Shown: positions 9,077 to 19,780, numbered from the stretch's first letter. The stretch is DNA of 64,000 nt from Streptomyces sp. NBC_00440 (GCF_036014215.1 NZ_CP107921.1:5029501-5093500); one strand, 5' to 3'. Notes: generated by a model from the sequence alone, not told the origin. A program made the numbers and translations.

Positions 9077-10255
9077 GTGGACCTGTTCGAGTACCAGGCG
9101 AGGGACCTCTTCGCCAAGCACGGTGTACCGGTGCTGGCCGGTGAAGTCATCGACACGCCTGAGGCGGCGCGCAAGGCCACTGAGAGCATGGGCGGCAAGT
9201 CCGTCGTCAAGGCTCAGGTGAAGGTCGGCGGCCGTGGCAAGGCCGGCGGCGTGAAGCTGGCCGCGACCCCGGACGAGGCGGTCGCTCGCGCGACGGACAT
9301 CCTCGGTATGGACATCAAGGGCCACACGGTCCACAAGGTGATGATCGCCGAGCTGTCGCCGGAGATCGAGGCGGAGTACTACGTCTCGTACCTCCTCGAC
9401 CGCACCAACCGCACCTTCCTGGCCATGGCCTCGGTGCAGGGCGGCATGGAGATCGAGGAGGTCGCGGAGAAGACCCCCGAGGCTCTCGCGAAGGTCCCGG
9501 TCAACGCCGTCGACGGCGTTGACATCGTCAAGGCCCGCGAGATCGTGGCCCAGGCGAAGTTCCCGGCCGACGTGGCCGAGGGTGTCGCCGAGGCCATGGT
9601 GACCCTGTGGGACACCTTCGTCGCCGAGGACGCCCTCCTCGTCGAGGTCAACCCGCTGGTGAAGACCAAGGACGGCCGGATCCTGGCCCTGGACGGCAAG
9701 GTCTCGCTCGACGAGAACGCCGACTTCCGTCAGCCCGACCACGAGGCTCTTGAGGACAAGGCAGCAGCCAACCCGCTCGAGGCTGCTGCCAAGGCCAAGA
9801 ACCTCAACTACGTCAAGCTCGACGGCGAGGTCGGCATCATCGGCAACGGTGCGGGGCTCGTCATGAGCACCCTCGACGTCGTCGCGTACGCCGGTGAGAA
9901 GCACAGCAACGTGAAGCCCGCCAACTTCCTCGACATCGGTGGCGGCGCCTCCGCCGAGGTCATGGCGAACGGCCTGGAGATCATCCTCGGCGACCCGGAC
10001 GTCAAGTCCGTGTTCGTCAACGTCTTCGGCGGCATCACCGCGTGCGACGAGGTCGCCAACGGCATCGTCCAGGCGCTTGAGCTCCTCAAGTCGAAGGGCG
10101 AAGCGGTCACCAAGCCGCTGGTCGTCCGCCTCGACGGCAACAACGCGGAGCTGGGTCGCAAGATCCTGTCGGACGCCAACCACCCGCTCGTGCAGCGTGT
10201 GGACACCATGGACGGCGCGGCCGACAAGGCCGCCGAGCTCGCGGCTGCGAAGTAA
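9077..10255 (+). CDS. sucC: Succinyl-CoA synthetase beta subunit (ADP-forming)
   Basis: A 392-residue ATP-grasp subunit of succinate-CoA ligase, which makes ATP from succinyl-CoA in the TCA cycle. It opens with [18 protein letters not shown], typical of the family. It has the glycine loop [12 protein letters not shown] (about residues 52-63) and the C-terminal LDIGGGAS and VFGGI phosphate-binding segments. The length is normal. The start is GTG, with AAAGGGAG about 11 bases upstream. sucD follows after 20 bases, so the two form one operon encoding both subunits of the cytoplasmic enzyme. Confidence 0.97.
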   Translation: MDLFEYQARDLFAKHGVPVLAGEVIDTPEAARKATESMGGKSVVKAQVKVGGRGKAGGVKLAATPDEAVARATDILGMDIKGHTVHKVMIAELSPEIEAEYYVSYLLDRTNRTFLAMASVQGGMEIEEVAEKTPEALAKVPVNAVDGVDIVKAREIVAQAKFPADVAEGVAEAMVTLWDTFVAEDALLVEVNPLVKTKDGRILALDGKVSLDENADFRQPDHEALEDKAAANPLEAAAKAKNLNYVKLDGEVGIIGNGAGLVMSTLDVVAYAGEKHSNVKPANFLDIGGGASAEVMANGLEIILGDPDVKSVFVNVFGGITACDEVANGIVQALELLKSKGEAVTKPLVVRLDGNNAELGRKILSDANHPLVQRVDTMDGAADKAAELAAAK

Positions 10256-10275
10256 GGGAACAGGTCACCAACACC

Positions 10276-11163
10276 ATGGCTATTTTCCTGACCAAGGAAA
10301 GCAAGGTCATCGTCCAGGGGATGACCGGCGCCACCGGCATGAAGCACACCAAGCTCATGCTCGCTGACGGCACCAACATCGTCGGCGGCGTCAACCCCCG
10401 CAAGGCCGGCACGTCCGTCGACTTCGACGGCACCGAGGTTCCCGTGTTCGGCACGGTCGCCGAGGCCATCGAGAAGACCGGCGCTGACGTCTCGGTCCTC
10501 TTCGTGCCGCCGGCCTTCTCGAAGGCCGCCGTCGTCGAGGCGATCGACGCCGAGATCCCGCTCGCCGTCGTCATCACCGAGGGCATCGCCGTCCACGACT
10601 CGGCCGCGTTCTACGCGTACGCCAAGTCCAAGGGCGACAAGACCCGGATCATCGGCCCGAACTGCCCCGGCCTGATCACCCCCGGCCAGTCCAACGCCGG
10701 CATCATCCCGGGCGACATCACCAAGCCCGGCCGTATCGGTCTCGTCTCCAAGTCGGGCACGCTGACCTACCAGATGATGTACGAGCTGCGCGACATCGGC
10801 TTCTCGTCGGCCGTCGGCATCGGTGGCGACCCGGTCATCGGTACGACGCACATCGACGCCCTCGCGGCGTTCGAGGCGGACCCCGAGACCGACCTCATCG
10901 TGATGATCGGTGAGATCGGTGGCGACGCCGAGGAGCGTGCGGCCGACTACATCGCGAAGAACGTGACGAAGCCGGTCGTCGGCTACGTCGCGGGCTTCAC
11001 GGCGCCCGAGGGCAAGACCATGGGCCACGCCGGCGCCATCGTCTCCGGCTCCTCCGGCACCGCCCAGGCGAAGAAGGAAGCGCTTGAGGCTGCGGGCGTC
11101 AAGGTCGGCAAGACGCCGACCGAGACGGCCAAGCTGGCCCGGGCGATCCTCGTCGGCGCGTAG
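10276..11163 (+). CDS. sucD: Succinyl-CoA synthetase alpha subunit
   Basis: A 295-residue CoA-binding alpha subunit. The N-terminal Rossmann domain carries [13 protein letters not shown]. The active-site histidine that becomes phosphorylated is His251 in [10 protein letters not shown], and the catalytic NCPG segment is at about residue 132. It partners SucC encoded immediately upstream. A strong hairpin terminator follows about 80 bases after the stop codon. Confidence 0.97.
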   Translation: MAIFLTKESKVIVQGMTGATGMKHTKLMLADGTNIVGGVNPRKAGTSVDFDGTEVPVFGTVAEAIEKTGADVSVLFVPPAFSKAAVVEAIDAEIPLAVVITEGIAVHDSAAFYAYAKSKGDKTRIIGPNCPGLITPGQSNAGIIPGDITKPGRIGLVSKSGTLTYQMMYELRDIGFSSAVGIGGDPVIGTTHIDALAAFEADPETDLIVMIGEIGGDAEERAADYIAKNVTKPVVGYVAGFTAPEGKTMGHAGAIVSGSSGTAQAKKEALEAAGVKVGKTPTETAKLARAILVGA

Positions 11164-11241
11164 CGGACCGGTTCTTCCGGCAGTCCCGGCACTGGTAGTC
11201 CGAGCGCCGGTGCGCCGAGCGCCGGTGGATCGAGCAGTGCG

Positions 11242-11285
11242 GAGCGGGCCCGTTCCTCCTGGTTTCAGGGGGTGCGGGCCCGCTC
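11242..11285 (+). terminator. Hairpin terminator after sucCD
   Basis: A perfect 11-bp stem, GAGCGGGCCCG pairing with CGGGCCCGCTC, with a 22-base loop and no U-tract. It lies between convergent sucD and the sigma-like gene and could serve both strands. Confidence 0.75.
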
Positions 11286-11354
11286 ACGTGTGACGCGGCA
11301 GGGCGCTCCGGACGGGACCGGGCCGGACCGGACCGGATCGGGATCGGATCGGGG

Positions 11355-12407
11355 TCAGCGCAGTTGCGGTACCAGGCGTTCCGGGCCGTTGGCCGGGAGG
11401 GCCTGGAGTTTCCGGTGCAGCTTCTTGTCCTCGGCGGTCAGCCGCTGCGGGCCCCCGCGCGGCGGGACGCCCTGCACATGATGTGGCGGGCCGGTCGGCC
11501 GTGCGTAGTGGGTCGGAGCAGTGACCAGGGTGAACGTCGTCACGGCCGTGAGCAGGACGGCGCAGCTGATGGTGAGCCGGGTCCAGAAACGGGTACGCCG
11601 CTCGCTCCTCGTCCGGACGGCGCGGGGCTCCGGGAGGGTGGCTTCGGCACCGGCCAGGGCGAGGGCGCCCAGATGCTCCTGGAGCAGCCCGGGTTCCTCC
11701 AGATCGGGCAGGGCGCGGGCCACGGCAGCCCGCGCGTACAGCAGCCTGTTCGCAGCCGCCGGTGTGCTCGCTTCCGTCTCGGCCGCGGTCTCGGGGAGGT
11801 CGAGACCGAGCCCGTCGTAGAGCAGCAGGGTGCGCCGGTAGGCGGGCGGCAGACGGAGTACGGCGTCCCGCAGCGGCAGCTGCGCCGGATCGACGCCCCG
11901 GCGGTCGCGACGCCTGCGCCTGCGGCTCGGCCGGTGCCAGGGCGACATCGCGTACTCGTACGCCGCCGCGCGTACCCAACCCTCCGGGTCGCGGTCCGTC
12001 GCGACCTCCGGCCATGTCTGCCACGCCAGGTGGAACGCGCGCTCGACCGACTCCCCGGCGAGCCGGTGGCGGCCGGTGAGCAGATACGTCTGGTGGACGA
12101 GACCGGACGCGGCCCGCGCGTAGAGCATGTCGAAAGCCTCGGCGGGGGTGACACCCGGTGGCTGTTCGGGGTCGGGCGAGGCGTCGGGTGAAGCCTGCGG
12201 GGCTCCAGACCCCTGCGCGCCCTCCGCGCCCTGTACTTCCCGCACTTCTTGTGTGGTCTGTTCCGCGGGTGCTTCCTGCGGGTCCGGTGCGGGTGCCGCT
12301 TCTGCCGGTGCTGTCGCTTCGCACCGGTCCTCCGCTGCCTGCCCGGCGCTCGGCGACTTCGCCTCGCGTACTCGGCGCCGCTTCTTCGGCGAGCGCAGTT
12401 CCGTCAT
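11355..12407 (-). CDS. Sigma-70-like protein with C-terminal membrane segment
   Basis: A 350-residue protein. A Pro/Glu-rich N-terminus of about 95 residues precedes an ECF-like region 2 (YLLTGRHRLAGESVERAF... HLAWQTW). A region-4-like helix-turn-helix follows (LPPAYRRTLLLYDGLGLDLPETAAE). Around residue 275-295 there is one hydrophobic segment (LTISCAVLLTAVTTFTLVTA), then a Pro/Arg-rich tail. The sigma domains are diverged, so it may be a membrane-tethered regulator rather than an active sigma factor. Start chosen at ATG 12407, where GGGGGGCACCTC precedes it, rather than at 12470. It is convergent with sucD and divergent from the DUF6350 gene. Confidence 0.7.
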   Translation of the reverse strand: MTELRSPKKRRRVREAKSPSAGQAAEDRCEATAPAEAAPAPDPQEAPAEQTTQEVREVQGAEGAQGSGAPQASPDASPDPEQPPGVTPAEAFDMLYARAASGLVHQTYLLTGRHRLAGESVERAFHLAWQTWPEVATDRDPEGWVRAAAYEYAMSPWHRPSRRRRRRDRRGVDPAQLPLRDAVLRLPPAYRRTLLLYDGLGLDLPETAAETEASTPAAANRLLYARAAVARALPDLEEPGLLQEHLGALALAGAEATLPEPRAVRTRSERRTRFWTRLTISCAVLLTAVTTFTLVTAPTHYARPTGPPHHVQGVPPRGGPQRLTAEDKKLHRKLQALPANGPERLVPQLR

Positions 12408-12538
12408 GAGGTGCCCCCCAGGGGCTGTCGTAGCGCTGCTCACCGCGGGACGCCAGTCCGAAAAGTACATAAAACGTATATTGAGTGACCCGACCGCTCT
12501 TCGCCTGTTACGCGGTGAAAGCGCGTGTCGTTGGCAGC

Positions 12539-14575
12539 ATGGCCCGCGTGACCCTGATGACCGATCGCCGTCCGTCGCTCGCCCCCGTACGGAGCCGATC
12601 CGCCGTGCTGGCCGACTGCGTGCTGCGAGGCGGGCTCGCGGCGGCGCTCGGACTCGGCTTGCTCACCGTGCTGGTGATGCTGCTGTGGATCAGCTCGCCC
12701 TATCCCGACAGCGGTCCGGGCGGCGCGCTGCATGTCGCCGCCGCGCTGTGGCTGCTGGCCCACGGCACGGAGCTGACCAGGCAGGACACCGCTTCCGGCG
12801 TGCCCGCCCCGCTGGGCATGGTGCCGATGCTGCTGGTCGTCCTGCCCATCTGGCTGGTCCAGCGGGCCGCGCGTGAAGCGTTCGACCCCGCGAACGGCCG
12901 CCCGGGACCATCGGTGCCGGGCGCTCTGTGCGCGGTCACCGGCGGCTATCTGCTGGTCGCCGCCGCCGTCACGGCGTACGCCTCGGGCGGGCCGCTGTCC
13001 GTCGTACCGCTGAGCGCGCTGTGGCATCTGCCGCTCGTCGCCGGTGCCGCGGCCGCGGTGGGTGTGTGGCGGGCGCGCGCCTTCCCGCGCGAGCCGCACA
13101 GCGGCTGGGGGCGCATGCGATTTCCCGGTGGCAGGGCGCTTCCCGCCGGCGTACGGCGTGCCTTCGCCCACCCCCGGGTGCCGACCGCGCTCAGGGCCGG
13201 TGCCGCCGGAGCTGCCGTGCTGGTCGGTGGGGGTGCGCTGCTGGTCGGCGGTTCGCTGGTGTGGCACGGGGGCGCCGCGCAGGAGTCGTTCCTGCGGCTG
13301 ACCGGTGCCTGGTCGGGGCGGTTCACGGTCCTGCTGCTGGCCGCCGCACTCGTACCGAACGCGGCGTTGTGGGGTGCTTCGTACGCGCTCGGTCCCGGCT
13401 TCACCCTCGGTACCGGTTCGGTGGTGACGCCGCTCATGGTCACCGGCAATGCCGCGCTGCCCTACTTCCCGCTGTTGGCCGCTCTGCCGGGGCCGGGGGG
13501 CGGTTCGCCGTTGAACTGGGCGGTCGCGGGTGTGCCGCTGGCCGCGGGTGCTGTCGTCGGCTGGTTCGTGACGCGGGTACGGGAGGACGACCGGGCCGAG
13601 ACCCTCGGCGTGACCGCGCTCATGGCGGTGTCGGGGGCGGTCGTCTGTGCGGCGGCGGTGGCCGTTCTGGCTGCACTGTCCGGCGGGCCGCTCGGCACCG
13701 GGAGGCTGACGTCCTTCGGCCCGGTGTGGTGGCAGACGAGCGTGGCCACCCTCGCCTGGACCGTGGGAACGGGACTTCTGGTGGCACTGGCCCGTCGCTG
13801 GCGGGCGCTGCGGAGCAGCAGGCCCGACCCGGTGGCGCCCGCCGTGGACGCCGCGGTGCCGGTGGAGGTCCTGGCCCCGGTGAAGGCTGCGGCCTCGGCC
13901 TCGGCGAAAGCTCCGGCACCGGCGAAAGCTCCGGCCGTGGCGGAACCGGAGACGCACGACACCGTGGACAACATCGGGGACGACCGCAGGGAAGACAGCG
14001 GGGAGGACAGCAGGAACGACGACGGAGCAGACAGTGGAGCGCAGGTGGGGCGGTGGGCCGCGCTGCGGGCCTATTCCAGGAGGCTGTTGGCGAAGTTCCC
14101 CCTCACGGATGAGCAGGACAGGGGCTCGTCACCCGTGCTGACCGAGCCTCCGGCGTCTCCCGTGGCTCAAGCGTCTCCCGTGGGTCCAGCGTCTCCCGCG
14201 GATCCGGCGTCTCCCGCGTCATCGCTCCCGCCCGGGGAGGGCGCTGGGACTGCTGAGAGCGCCGCCGCGGCTCACCCCGAACACCTCGTTCAGGCCGAAC
14301 ACCCCGAACACCTCGAACACCCCGAACAGAAGGGAGATCTTCCGGCGCCCGCAGTTCCCACTGCGCCCGCCGAGGCTGCCGTGCCTGCTGCGCCCGCCGT
14401 GCCCGTCGAGGCTGCCGCGCCCGCCGCGGATCCCGCCGTGGATACGGCGCCGGACCAGGACGCCGACAGGCCTGACCATCACGATCCCGCCGACAGCAAG
14501 AGCGGTCTTCCGTCGCAGCCGGCCGGTGCCGGGCCGGACATCTGGCCGCCCATGCCCTACGCCGACGAGGACTGA
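12539..14575 (+). CDS. DUF6350 family polytopic membrane protein
   Basis: About 678 residues. The first ~430 residues hold roughly nine to ten hydrophobic segments, beginning GGLAAALGLGLLTVLVMLLW and followed by the typical ISSPYPDSGPGGALHVAAALWLLAHG. The remainder is an acidic, Ala/Pro/Glu-rich cytoplasmic tail with short repeats (SPVAQASPVGPASPADPASPA and HPEHL units). The family's function is unknown; this chromosomal position just before purN is its usual one in Streptomyces as I recall. No clear ribosome-binding site decides the start; 12485, 12539 and 12557 are all in frame. I chose 12539 because it gives a conventional short N-terminus after an AT-rich promoter-like stretch at 12460-12483. 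Confidence 0.75.
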   Translation: MARVTLMTDRRPSLAPVRSRSAVLADCVLRGGLAAALGLGLLTVLVMLLWISSPYPDSGPGGALHVAAALWLLAHGTELTRQDTASGVPAPLGMVPMLLVVLPIWLVQRAAREAFDPANGRPGPSVPGALCAVTGGYLLVAAAVTAYASGGPLSVVPLSALWHLPLVAGAAAAVGVWRARAFPREPHSGWGRMRFPGGRALPAGVRRAFAHPRVPTALRAGAAGAAVLVGGGALLVGGSLVWHGGAAQESFLRLTGAWSGRFTVLLLAAALVPNAALWGASYALGPGFTLGTGSVVTPLMVTGNAALPYFPLLAALPGPGGGSPLNWAVAGVPLAAGAVVGWFVTRVREDDRAETLGVTALMAVSGAVVCAAAVAVLAALSGGPLGTGRLTSFGPVWWQTSVATLAWTVGTGLLVALARRWRALRSSRPDPVAPAVDAAVPVEVLAPVKAAASASAKAPAPAKAPAVAEPETHDTVDNIGDDRREDSGEDSRNDDGADSGAQVGRWAALRAYSRRLLAKFPLTDEQDRGSSPVLTEPPASPVAQASPVGPASPADPASPASSLPPGEGAGTAESAAAAHPEHLVQAEHPEHLEHPEQKGDLPAPAVPTAPAEAAVPAAPAVPVEAAAPAADPAVDTAPDQDADRPDHHDPADSKSGLPSQPAGAGPDIWPPMPYADED

Positions 14576-14607
14576 GGCCGCCCGCCCGCCCCGTGGCTGC
14601 TTCAGCT

Positions 14608-15531
14608 CTACTTCTGCGTGCCGAGAACCGGAACCAGCGAGTGCGGCAGCTTCTTGTTGCAGGCGATCTGGCCCTGCTTCGTCAGTGCGTCGTTCACGCA
14701 GGTGTAGTAGTCCCGGTACACCAGCTGTGCCGAGAACGTGAGGATCACGATCAGCAGCGCGAGCCCCGCGGTCACCAGGCCGCTCACCGCAGCGGTGATC
14801 TGCTGCTTCGATGCGGAGGCCGAAGCACCGGCGTACGGACGCGCGTACGGGCCGGGGGCGGGCGGCGCCGTCGGTGCCGGGGGAACACCCGGGCCCGGCG
14901 GCGGCCCGTCGGTCGGGGCGGCCGGCTGCTGCGGCGCCGTCCGGGCCGCGGCGCCCTTGCCGCCGCCGGCCTCCGGCTGCGGCTTCGCGCGCAGGGTGCT
15001 GATGCCCCAGTACAGCGCGAGCGCGCCGAGGAGCAGGCCGATCTCCGGCAGGTTGAAGAGGGAGAAGAAGAAGGCCCACATTCCGGCGAGCAGCGCGTAG
15101 CGCGCCCGGCGCTGTGCCGGGTCCTTCGGATCCCAGCGCAGGCTCGGACCGGGGCCGCCCTGGCCGCCGCTCCGCCTGCTTCCCGGGTCGTTGGGGCCGC
15201 CCGCCGGCCGCTGGGGACCACCGCCGAACCCGCCGTCGTGCCGGCCTGGCTGGACCGGGCTCCACTGGCTGCCCCCGGGGGACGACGGCGACGAGGACGA
15301 GTCGTCCCCGTCGCCGCCCCCGTCGCCGTTTCCGTCACCGTTGCCGTCGCTGCCCGCCGGGTGCTGCGGCTGCCGGGGCCGCCAGGGCTGTTCCGGCCGG
15401 TCCGCGGGCGGCGGTGCGAACGGGTTGTCGTCGTCCGGCTCCGTCGAAGAGGGCCGGCGTTCCCGCAGCAGAAGTGAACCCTGCCCGTACGGCTGGGTGC
15501 GGAGAGTCGCGCGGTGGCGTCGGTCCTGCAT
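14608..15531 (-). CDS. Integral membrane protein, function unknown
   Basis: 307 residues. The long N-terminus is disordered (Pro/Gly/Ser/Asp-rich, with GDGNGDGGGDGDD repeats). Two closely spaced hydrophobic stretches follow (ALLAGMWAFFFSLFNLPEIGLLLGALALYWGI, about 148-180), then another Pro-rich linker, then one C-terminal transmembrane helix (LVTAGLALLIVILTFSAQLV). A short extracellular tail contains two Cys (YYTCVNDAL... ACNKK), which could form a disulfide. It is convergent with the DUF6350 gene and divergent from purN. I do not recognise a function. Confidence 0.72.
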   Translation of the reverse strand: MQDRRHRATLRTQPYGQGSLLLRERRPSSTEPDDDNPFAPPPADRPEQPWRPRQPQHPAGSDGNGDGNGDGGGDGDDSSSSPSSPGGSQWSPVQPGRHDGGFGGGPQRPAGGPNDPGSRRSGGQGGPGPSLRWDPKDPAQRRARYALLAGMWAFFFSLFNLPEIGLLLGALALYWGISTLRAKPQPEAGGGKGAAARTAPQQPAAPTDGPPPGPGVPPAPTAPPAPGPYARPYAGASASASKQQITAAVSGLVTAGLALLIVILTFSAQLVYRDYYTCVNDALTKQGQIACNKKLPHSLVPVLGTQK

Positions 15532-15739
15532 CTGGTGAACGTCTTCCCCTCATTCGGTTCCTGCCCGGGAGACAGGTCCTGTCCCCAGACGCTACCTCTC
15601 GGCCATGCCCCCGTCCCGTGGGGGCCGTTCGGTGTGCCGGTATCGTTGCCGACGGTCGGCGCGTTCGTAGAGTTCCCCGTATCGGGGGATGCGATCTATT
15701 CGTACGACCGCACAAGTCGTATCCAGAAAGGGCCCCGCT

Positions 15740-16390
15740 GTGGCCTCGCCGCCTTCTCCCGCCCGCCTGGTCGTGCTGATTTCCGGTTCCGGAACCAATC
15801 TGCAGGCCCTGCTCGACGCAATCGCCGGCGATCCGGCCGCTTACGGAGCCGAAATCGTCGCGGTCGGCGCTGACCGCGACGGCATCGCCGGACTCGACCG
15901 CGCACGCGACGCGGGGCTGCCGACCTTCGTCTGCAAGGTGAAGGAGTACGCGGACCGCGACGCGTGGGACGCGGCGCTGACCGAGGCCACCGCCGCTTAC
16001 GCACCCGACCTGGTCGTGTCGGCCGGTTTCATGAAGATCGTGGGGAAGCAGTTCCTCGCGGCCTTCGGCGGCCGGATCGTCAATACGCATCCGGCGCTGC
16101 TGCCCGCCTTCCCCGGCGCCCACGGAGTGCGCGACGCGCTCGCGTACGGGGCCAGGGTCACCGGCTGCACCGTCCACTTCGTCGACGACGGCGTCGACAC
16201 CGGACCGATCATCGCGCAAGGTGTGGTCGAGATCCGGGAGCAGGACGACGAAAGCGCTCTTCACGAGCGGATCAAGGAAGTCGAGCGGAAGCTGCTCGTC
16301 GATGTCGTGGGGCGTCTGGCCCGTAACGGCTACCGCATTGAGGGACGAAAGGTTCAGGTCGGTGCACACCGAGAACACGGACACCGTTAA
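15740..16390 (+). CDS. purN: Phosphoribosylglycinamide formyltransferase
   Basis: About 216 residues. It transfers a formyl group from 10-formyl-THF to GAR in de novo purine synthesis. It carries the N-terminal phosphate-binding [18 protein letters not shown], the catalytic Asn-His pair in [12 protein letters not shown], and the aspartate in [13 protein letters not shown]. Start chosen at GTG 15740, with AGAAAGGG upstream, rather than the in-frame 15689. The 3' end overlaps purH by 29 bases, so the two purine genes are translationally coupled. The formyl donor is supplied through FolD, encoded about 2.5 kb away. Confidence 0.95.
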   Translation: MASPPSPARLVVLISGSGTNLQALLDAIAGDPAAYGAEIVAVGADRDGIAGLDRARDAGLPTFVCKVKEYADRDAWDAALTEATAAYAPDLVVSAGFMKIVGKQFLAAFGGRIVNTHPALLPAFPGAHGVRDALAYGARVTGCTVHFVDDGVDTGPIIAQGVVEIREQDDESALHERIKEVERKLLVDVVGRLARNGYRIEGRKVQVGAHREHGHR

Positions 16391-17930
16391 GCCCATCCGG
16401 CGCGCGCTCGTCAGCGTCTACGACAAGTCGGGTCTGGAGGAGCTGGCCCTCGGGCTGCACGAGGCGGGCGTCACGCTCGTCTCCACCGGATCCACCGCGG
16501 CGAAGATCGCCGCCGCCGGTGTGCCGGTCACCAAGGTCGAGGAGCTCACCGGTTTCCCGGAGTGCCTCGACGGCCGCGTCAAGACGCTGCACCCCCGTGT
16601 GCACGCCGGGATCCTCGCCGATCTGCGCCTGGCGGACCACCGCAGGCAGCTCGCCGAGCTGGAGGTGGAGCCCTTCGACCTGGTCGTGGTGAACCTCTAC
16701 CCCTTCACCGAGACCGTCGCGTCCGGTGCCACGCCCGACGAGTGCGTCGAGCAGATCGACATCGGCGGCCCCTCGATGGTCCGGGCCGCGGCCAAGAACC
16801 ACCCGTCGGTGGCCGTCGTCACCAGCCCGGAGCGGTACCCGGACGTCCTCACCGCCGTCCGCGGCGGCGGCTTCGACCTGACCGCCCGCAAGCGGCTCGC
16901 CGCCGAGGCGTTCCGGCACACCGCCGCGTACGACGTGGCGGTCGCCGGGTGGTTCGCCGATGACTATGCGGCCGCCGACGACAGCGGCTTCCCCGAGTTC
17001 CTCGGCGCCACGTACGAGCGCGGAAACGTCCTGCGCTACGGCGAGAACCCGCACCAGGGCGCCGCGCTGTACGTCTCCGGTACGGGCGGCCTCGCCCAGG
17101 CCGAGCAGCTGCACGGCAAGGAGATGTCGTACAACAACTACACGGACACCGACGCCGCGCGCCGGGCCGCGTACGACCACATCGAGCCCTGCGTGGCGAT
17201 CATCAAGCACGCCAATCCGTGCGGCATCGCGATCGGCGCCGACCTCGCGGAGGCCCACCGCAAGGCGCACGCCTGTGACCCGGTGTCCGCGTACGGCGGT
17301 GTGATCGCCGTCAACCGCCCGGTCACCGTGGCGCTCGCCGAGCAGATCGCCCCCATCTTCACCGAGGTCGTCGTCGCTCCGGCGTACGAGGACGGCGCGG
17401 TCGACGTGCTGGCACGCAAGAAGAACATCCGGGTGCTGCGCTGTCCGGATGCCCCCTCGGCCGCGGCCGAGGTCAAGCAGATCGACGGCGGCGCGCTGCT
17501 CCAGGTCGCCGACCGGCTCCAGGCCGACGGTGACGACCCCGCCAACTGGACGCTCGCGTCCGGCGATGCGCTCGACGCGGCCGGGCTGGCCGAGCTGTCG
17601 TTCGCCTGGAAGGCGTGCCGCGCGGTGAAGTCCAACGCGATTCTGCTCGCCAAGGACGGCGCGTCCGTCGGCGTCGGGATGGGGCAGGTCAACCGGGTCG
17701 ACTCCGCGAAGCTCGCCGTCGAGCGCGCGGGTGAGGAGCGGGCGCGGGGGGCGTACGCGGCTTCGGACGCCTTCTTCCCGTTCCCCGACGGCTTCGAGAT
17801 CCTGGCGAACGCGGGGGTCAGTGCTGTGGTGCAGCCGGGCGGCTCGGTCCGTGACGAGCTGGTCGTGGAGGCTGCCAAGAAGGCGGGCGTGACGATGTAC
17901 TTCACGGGTACGCGGCACTTCTTCCACTGA
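16362..17930 (+). CDS. purH: Bifunctional AICAR transformylase/IMP cyclohydrolase
   Basis: 522 residues, the normal length. It catalyses the last two steps to IMP. The N-terminal cyclohydrolase (MGS-like) domain begins [17 protein letters not shown]. The transformylase domain has [12 protein letters not shown] and the Lys-His-Asn segment IKHANPCG (Lys and His catalytic). The C-terminus ends in [11 protein letters not shown], typical of the family. The GTG start at 16362 has GAAAGG 10 bases upstream and lies inside purN. A very strong terminator follows. Confidence 0.97.
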   Translation: MHTENTDTVKPIRRALVSVYDKSGLEELALGLHEAGVTLVSTGSTAAKIAAAGVPVTKVEELTGFPECLDGRVKTLHPRVHAGILADLRLADHRRQLAELEVEPFDLVVVNLYPFTETVASGATPDECVEQIDIGGPSMVRAAAKNHPSVAVVTSPERYPDVLTAVRGGGFDLTARKRLAAEAFRHTAAYDVAVAGWFADDYAAADDSGFPEFLGATYERGNVLRYGENPHQGAALYVSGTGGLAQAEQLHGKEMSYNNYTDTDAARRAAYDHIEPCVAIIKHANPCGIAIGADLAEAHRKAHACDPVSAYGGVIAVNRPVTVALAEQIAPIFTEVVVAPAYEDGAVDVLARKKNIRVLRCPDAPSAAAEVKQIDGGALLQVADRLQADGDDPANWTLASGDALDAAGLAELSFAWKACRAVKSNAILLAKDGASVGVGMGQVNRVDSAKLAVERAGEERARGAYAASDAFFPFPDGFEILANAGVSAVVQPGGSVRDELVVEAAKKAGVTMYFTGTRHFFH

Positions 17931-18035
17931 GCCGCCGGTTACAGGGCTGCCGGTACTGGGCTGCCGGTACAGGGCTGTCCGTACGGGGCTCTCCATGTGG
18001 GGCGCTCCGTGCGGGGCCGGCCGTACGGGATACGG

Positions 18036-18082
18036 CCGGGGGCCGTAACTCGGCGCGATACGCGCCGGGTTACGGCCCCCGG
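18036..18082. terminator. Long bidirectional hairpin between purH and RDD gene
   Basis: A 14-bp perfect outer stem (CCGGGGGCCGTAAC with GTTACGGCCCCCGG), one T-G wobble, then a 7-bp inner stem (CGGCGCG/CGCGCCG) around a 3-base loop. It separates two convergent genes. Just upstream, 17938-17990 carries imperfect repeats of GGGCTGCCGGTAC. Confidence 0.85.
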
Positions 18083-18099
18083 GTCCAGCAGGGTGCGGG

Positions 18100-18723
18100 T
18101 CAGCCGACCTTGACGACCACGGTCGAGCAGATCTTGTCCGCGAACGTCTGCTTCTTGGAGTCCCACGCCGGCCACAGCCAGCCCAGGTAGCAGGCGATGC
18201 TGTCCACGAAGTGGGCGAGGTAGCGGACGAACGCCATGCCGAAGCCCAGGGTCTGGCCGTCGGCCTCGCGCAGCAGGCTGATACCGAGGGCCTTCTTGCC
18301 GAGGAACTGGCCCGTGGTGCCCTCCTTGTAGATCTTGAAGAGGCCGAGCCCGATGCCGACGAGGATGCCGAGCACCGCGACGGTCGAGCCCACGCCGCCG
18401 CCCACGGCGCCACCGATGCCGATGAGGATGCCGTACGGGATGGAGATGCATATCGCGTCGATCAGGAGGGCGGCGAACCGGCTCCACCAGCCCGCGTACG
18501 GGGGCCGGCCGCCGCCGTAACCGGGCTGCTGCGGGTAGCCGCCACCGTAGGGCTGCTGGACCGGCGGGGCCTGCGGGTAGCCGTAGCCCGGCTGCTGCGG
18601 CACGCCCTGCGGGGCCTGCTGCGGGTATCCGTAACCCGGCTGCGGCGGCTGCTGGGGCTGGCCCTGCGGCTGCCCCGGCGGCGGGCCGTAGGGGTTGTTC
18701 GGGTTCGGGTCGCCGAAGCTCAT
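18100..18723 (-). CDS. RDD family membrane protein
   Basis: 207 residues. The N-terminal ~85 residues are a Pro/Gly/Gln/Tyr-rich disordered repeat region (QPGYGYPQ units). The RDD domain follows, with the diagnostic Arg in WWSRFAALLIDAICISIPYG and Asp-containing helices. Further segments include FLGKKALGISLLREADGQ and a last helix. Predicted membrane protein with three helices; RDD proteins may handle ions or small solutes, but the role here is unknown. ATG 18723 has CGGAGGAA nine bases upstream, which rules out the in-frame upstream ATG. Divergent from folD. Confidence 0.85.
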   Translation of the reverse strand: MSFGDPNPNNPYGPPPGQPQGQPQQPPQPGYGYPQQAPQGVPQQPGYGYPQAPPVQQPYGGGYPQQPGYGGGRPPYAGWWSRFAALLIDAICISIPYGILIGIGGAVGGGVGSTVAVLGILVGIGLGLFKIYKEGTTGQFLGKKALGISLLREADGQTLGFGMAFVRYLAHFVDSIACYLGWLWPAWDSKKQTFADKICSTVVVKVG

Positions 18724-18936
18724 GGCTGAATTCCTCCGTTGGTTCATGCGGGGACGTCGCGGTTCGAGCGGAGGATTGGTGAAAGAAACGTCAGAGCGGT
18801 CTGCCCCCCGACACCGGCCCGCGGCACTGCGGACCACATGCTTCTAAATGGCGCGTAAGTTTGTCCAGTCGCAGTCCCTATGTGTTGTGCAAGTGCAACT
18901 TGGGCGATCATGACGCCCCCTGGAAGAATGGCTCGT

Positions 18937-19780
18937 ATGACAGCCCAGATTCTCGATGGCAAGGCCACCGCGGCCGCGATCAAGTCCGATCTGACCGTCC
19001 GCGTGGCGGCCCTCAAGGAGAAGGGGGTGGCCCCCGGTCTCGGCACCCTGCTCGTCGGTGACGACCCGGGCAGCCGGTGGTACGTCAACGGCAAGCACCG
19101 CGACTGCGCCGAGGTCGGTATCGGGTCCATCCAGCGCGAACTCCCCGACACCGCAACGCAGGAGGACATCGAGGCGGTCGTCCGGGAGCTCAACGAGAAC
19201 CCCGAATGCACCGGATACATCGTGCAGTTGCCGCTCCCCAAGGGCATCGACACCAACCGCGTCCTGGGGCTGATGGACCCGGCCAAGGACGCCGACGGGC
19301 TGCACCCGACGAGCCTCGGCAAGCTGGTGCTGAACGAGGAGGGGCCGCTGCCCTGCACCCCGTACGGCATCATCCAGCTGCTCCGTCACCACGGTGTGGA
19401 GATCAACGGGGCGCATGTCGTGGTCGTCGGCCGCGGTATCACCGTCGGCCGCTCGATCCCGCTGCTGCTGACCCGTAAGTCCGAGAACGCGACCGTCACG
19501 CAGTGCCACACCGGCACCCGTGACCTTCCCGCGATGCTCAAGCAGGCGGACATCATCGTCTCCGCTGCCGGTGTCCGGCACATCATCAACCCCGAGGACG
19601 TCAAGCCGGGCGCCGCTGTCCTCGATGTCGGCGTCAGCCGGGACGAGAACGGCAAGATCGCCGGAGATGTGCACCCCGGCGTCGCGGAGGTGGCCGGCTG
19701 GGTCTCTCCGAACCCGGGCGGTGTGGGCCCGATGACCCGCGCGCAGCTGCTGGTGAACGTCGTGGAGGCGGCGGAGCGCA

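Noticed and set aside
16272..18413. 713-residue minus-strand open frame across purH
   Set aside because: Antisense shadow; purH motifs are complete on the plus strand.
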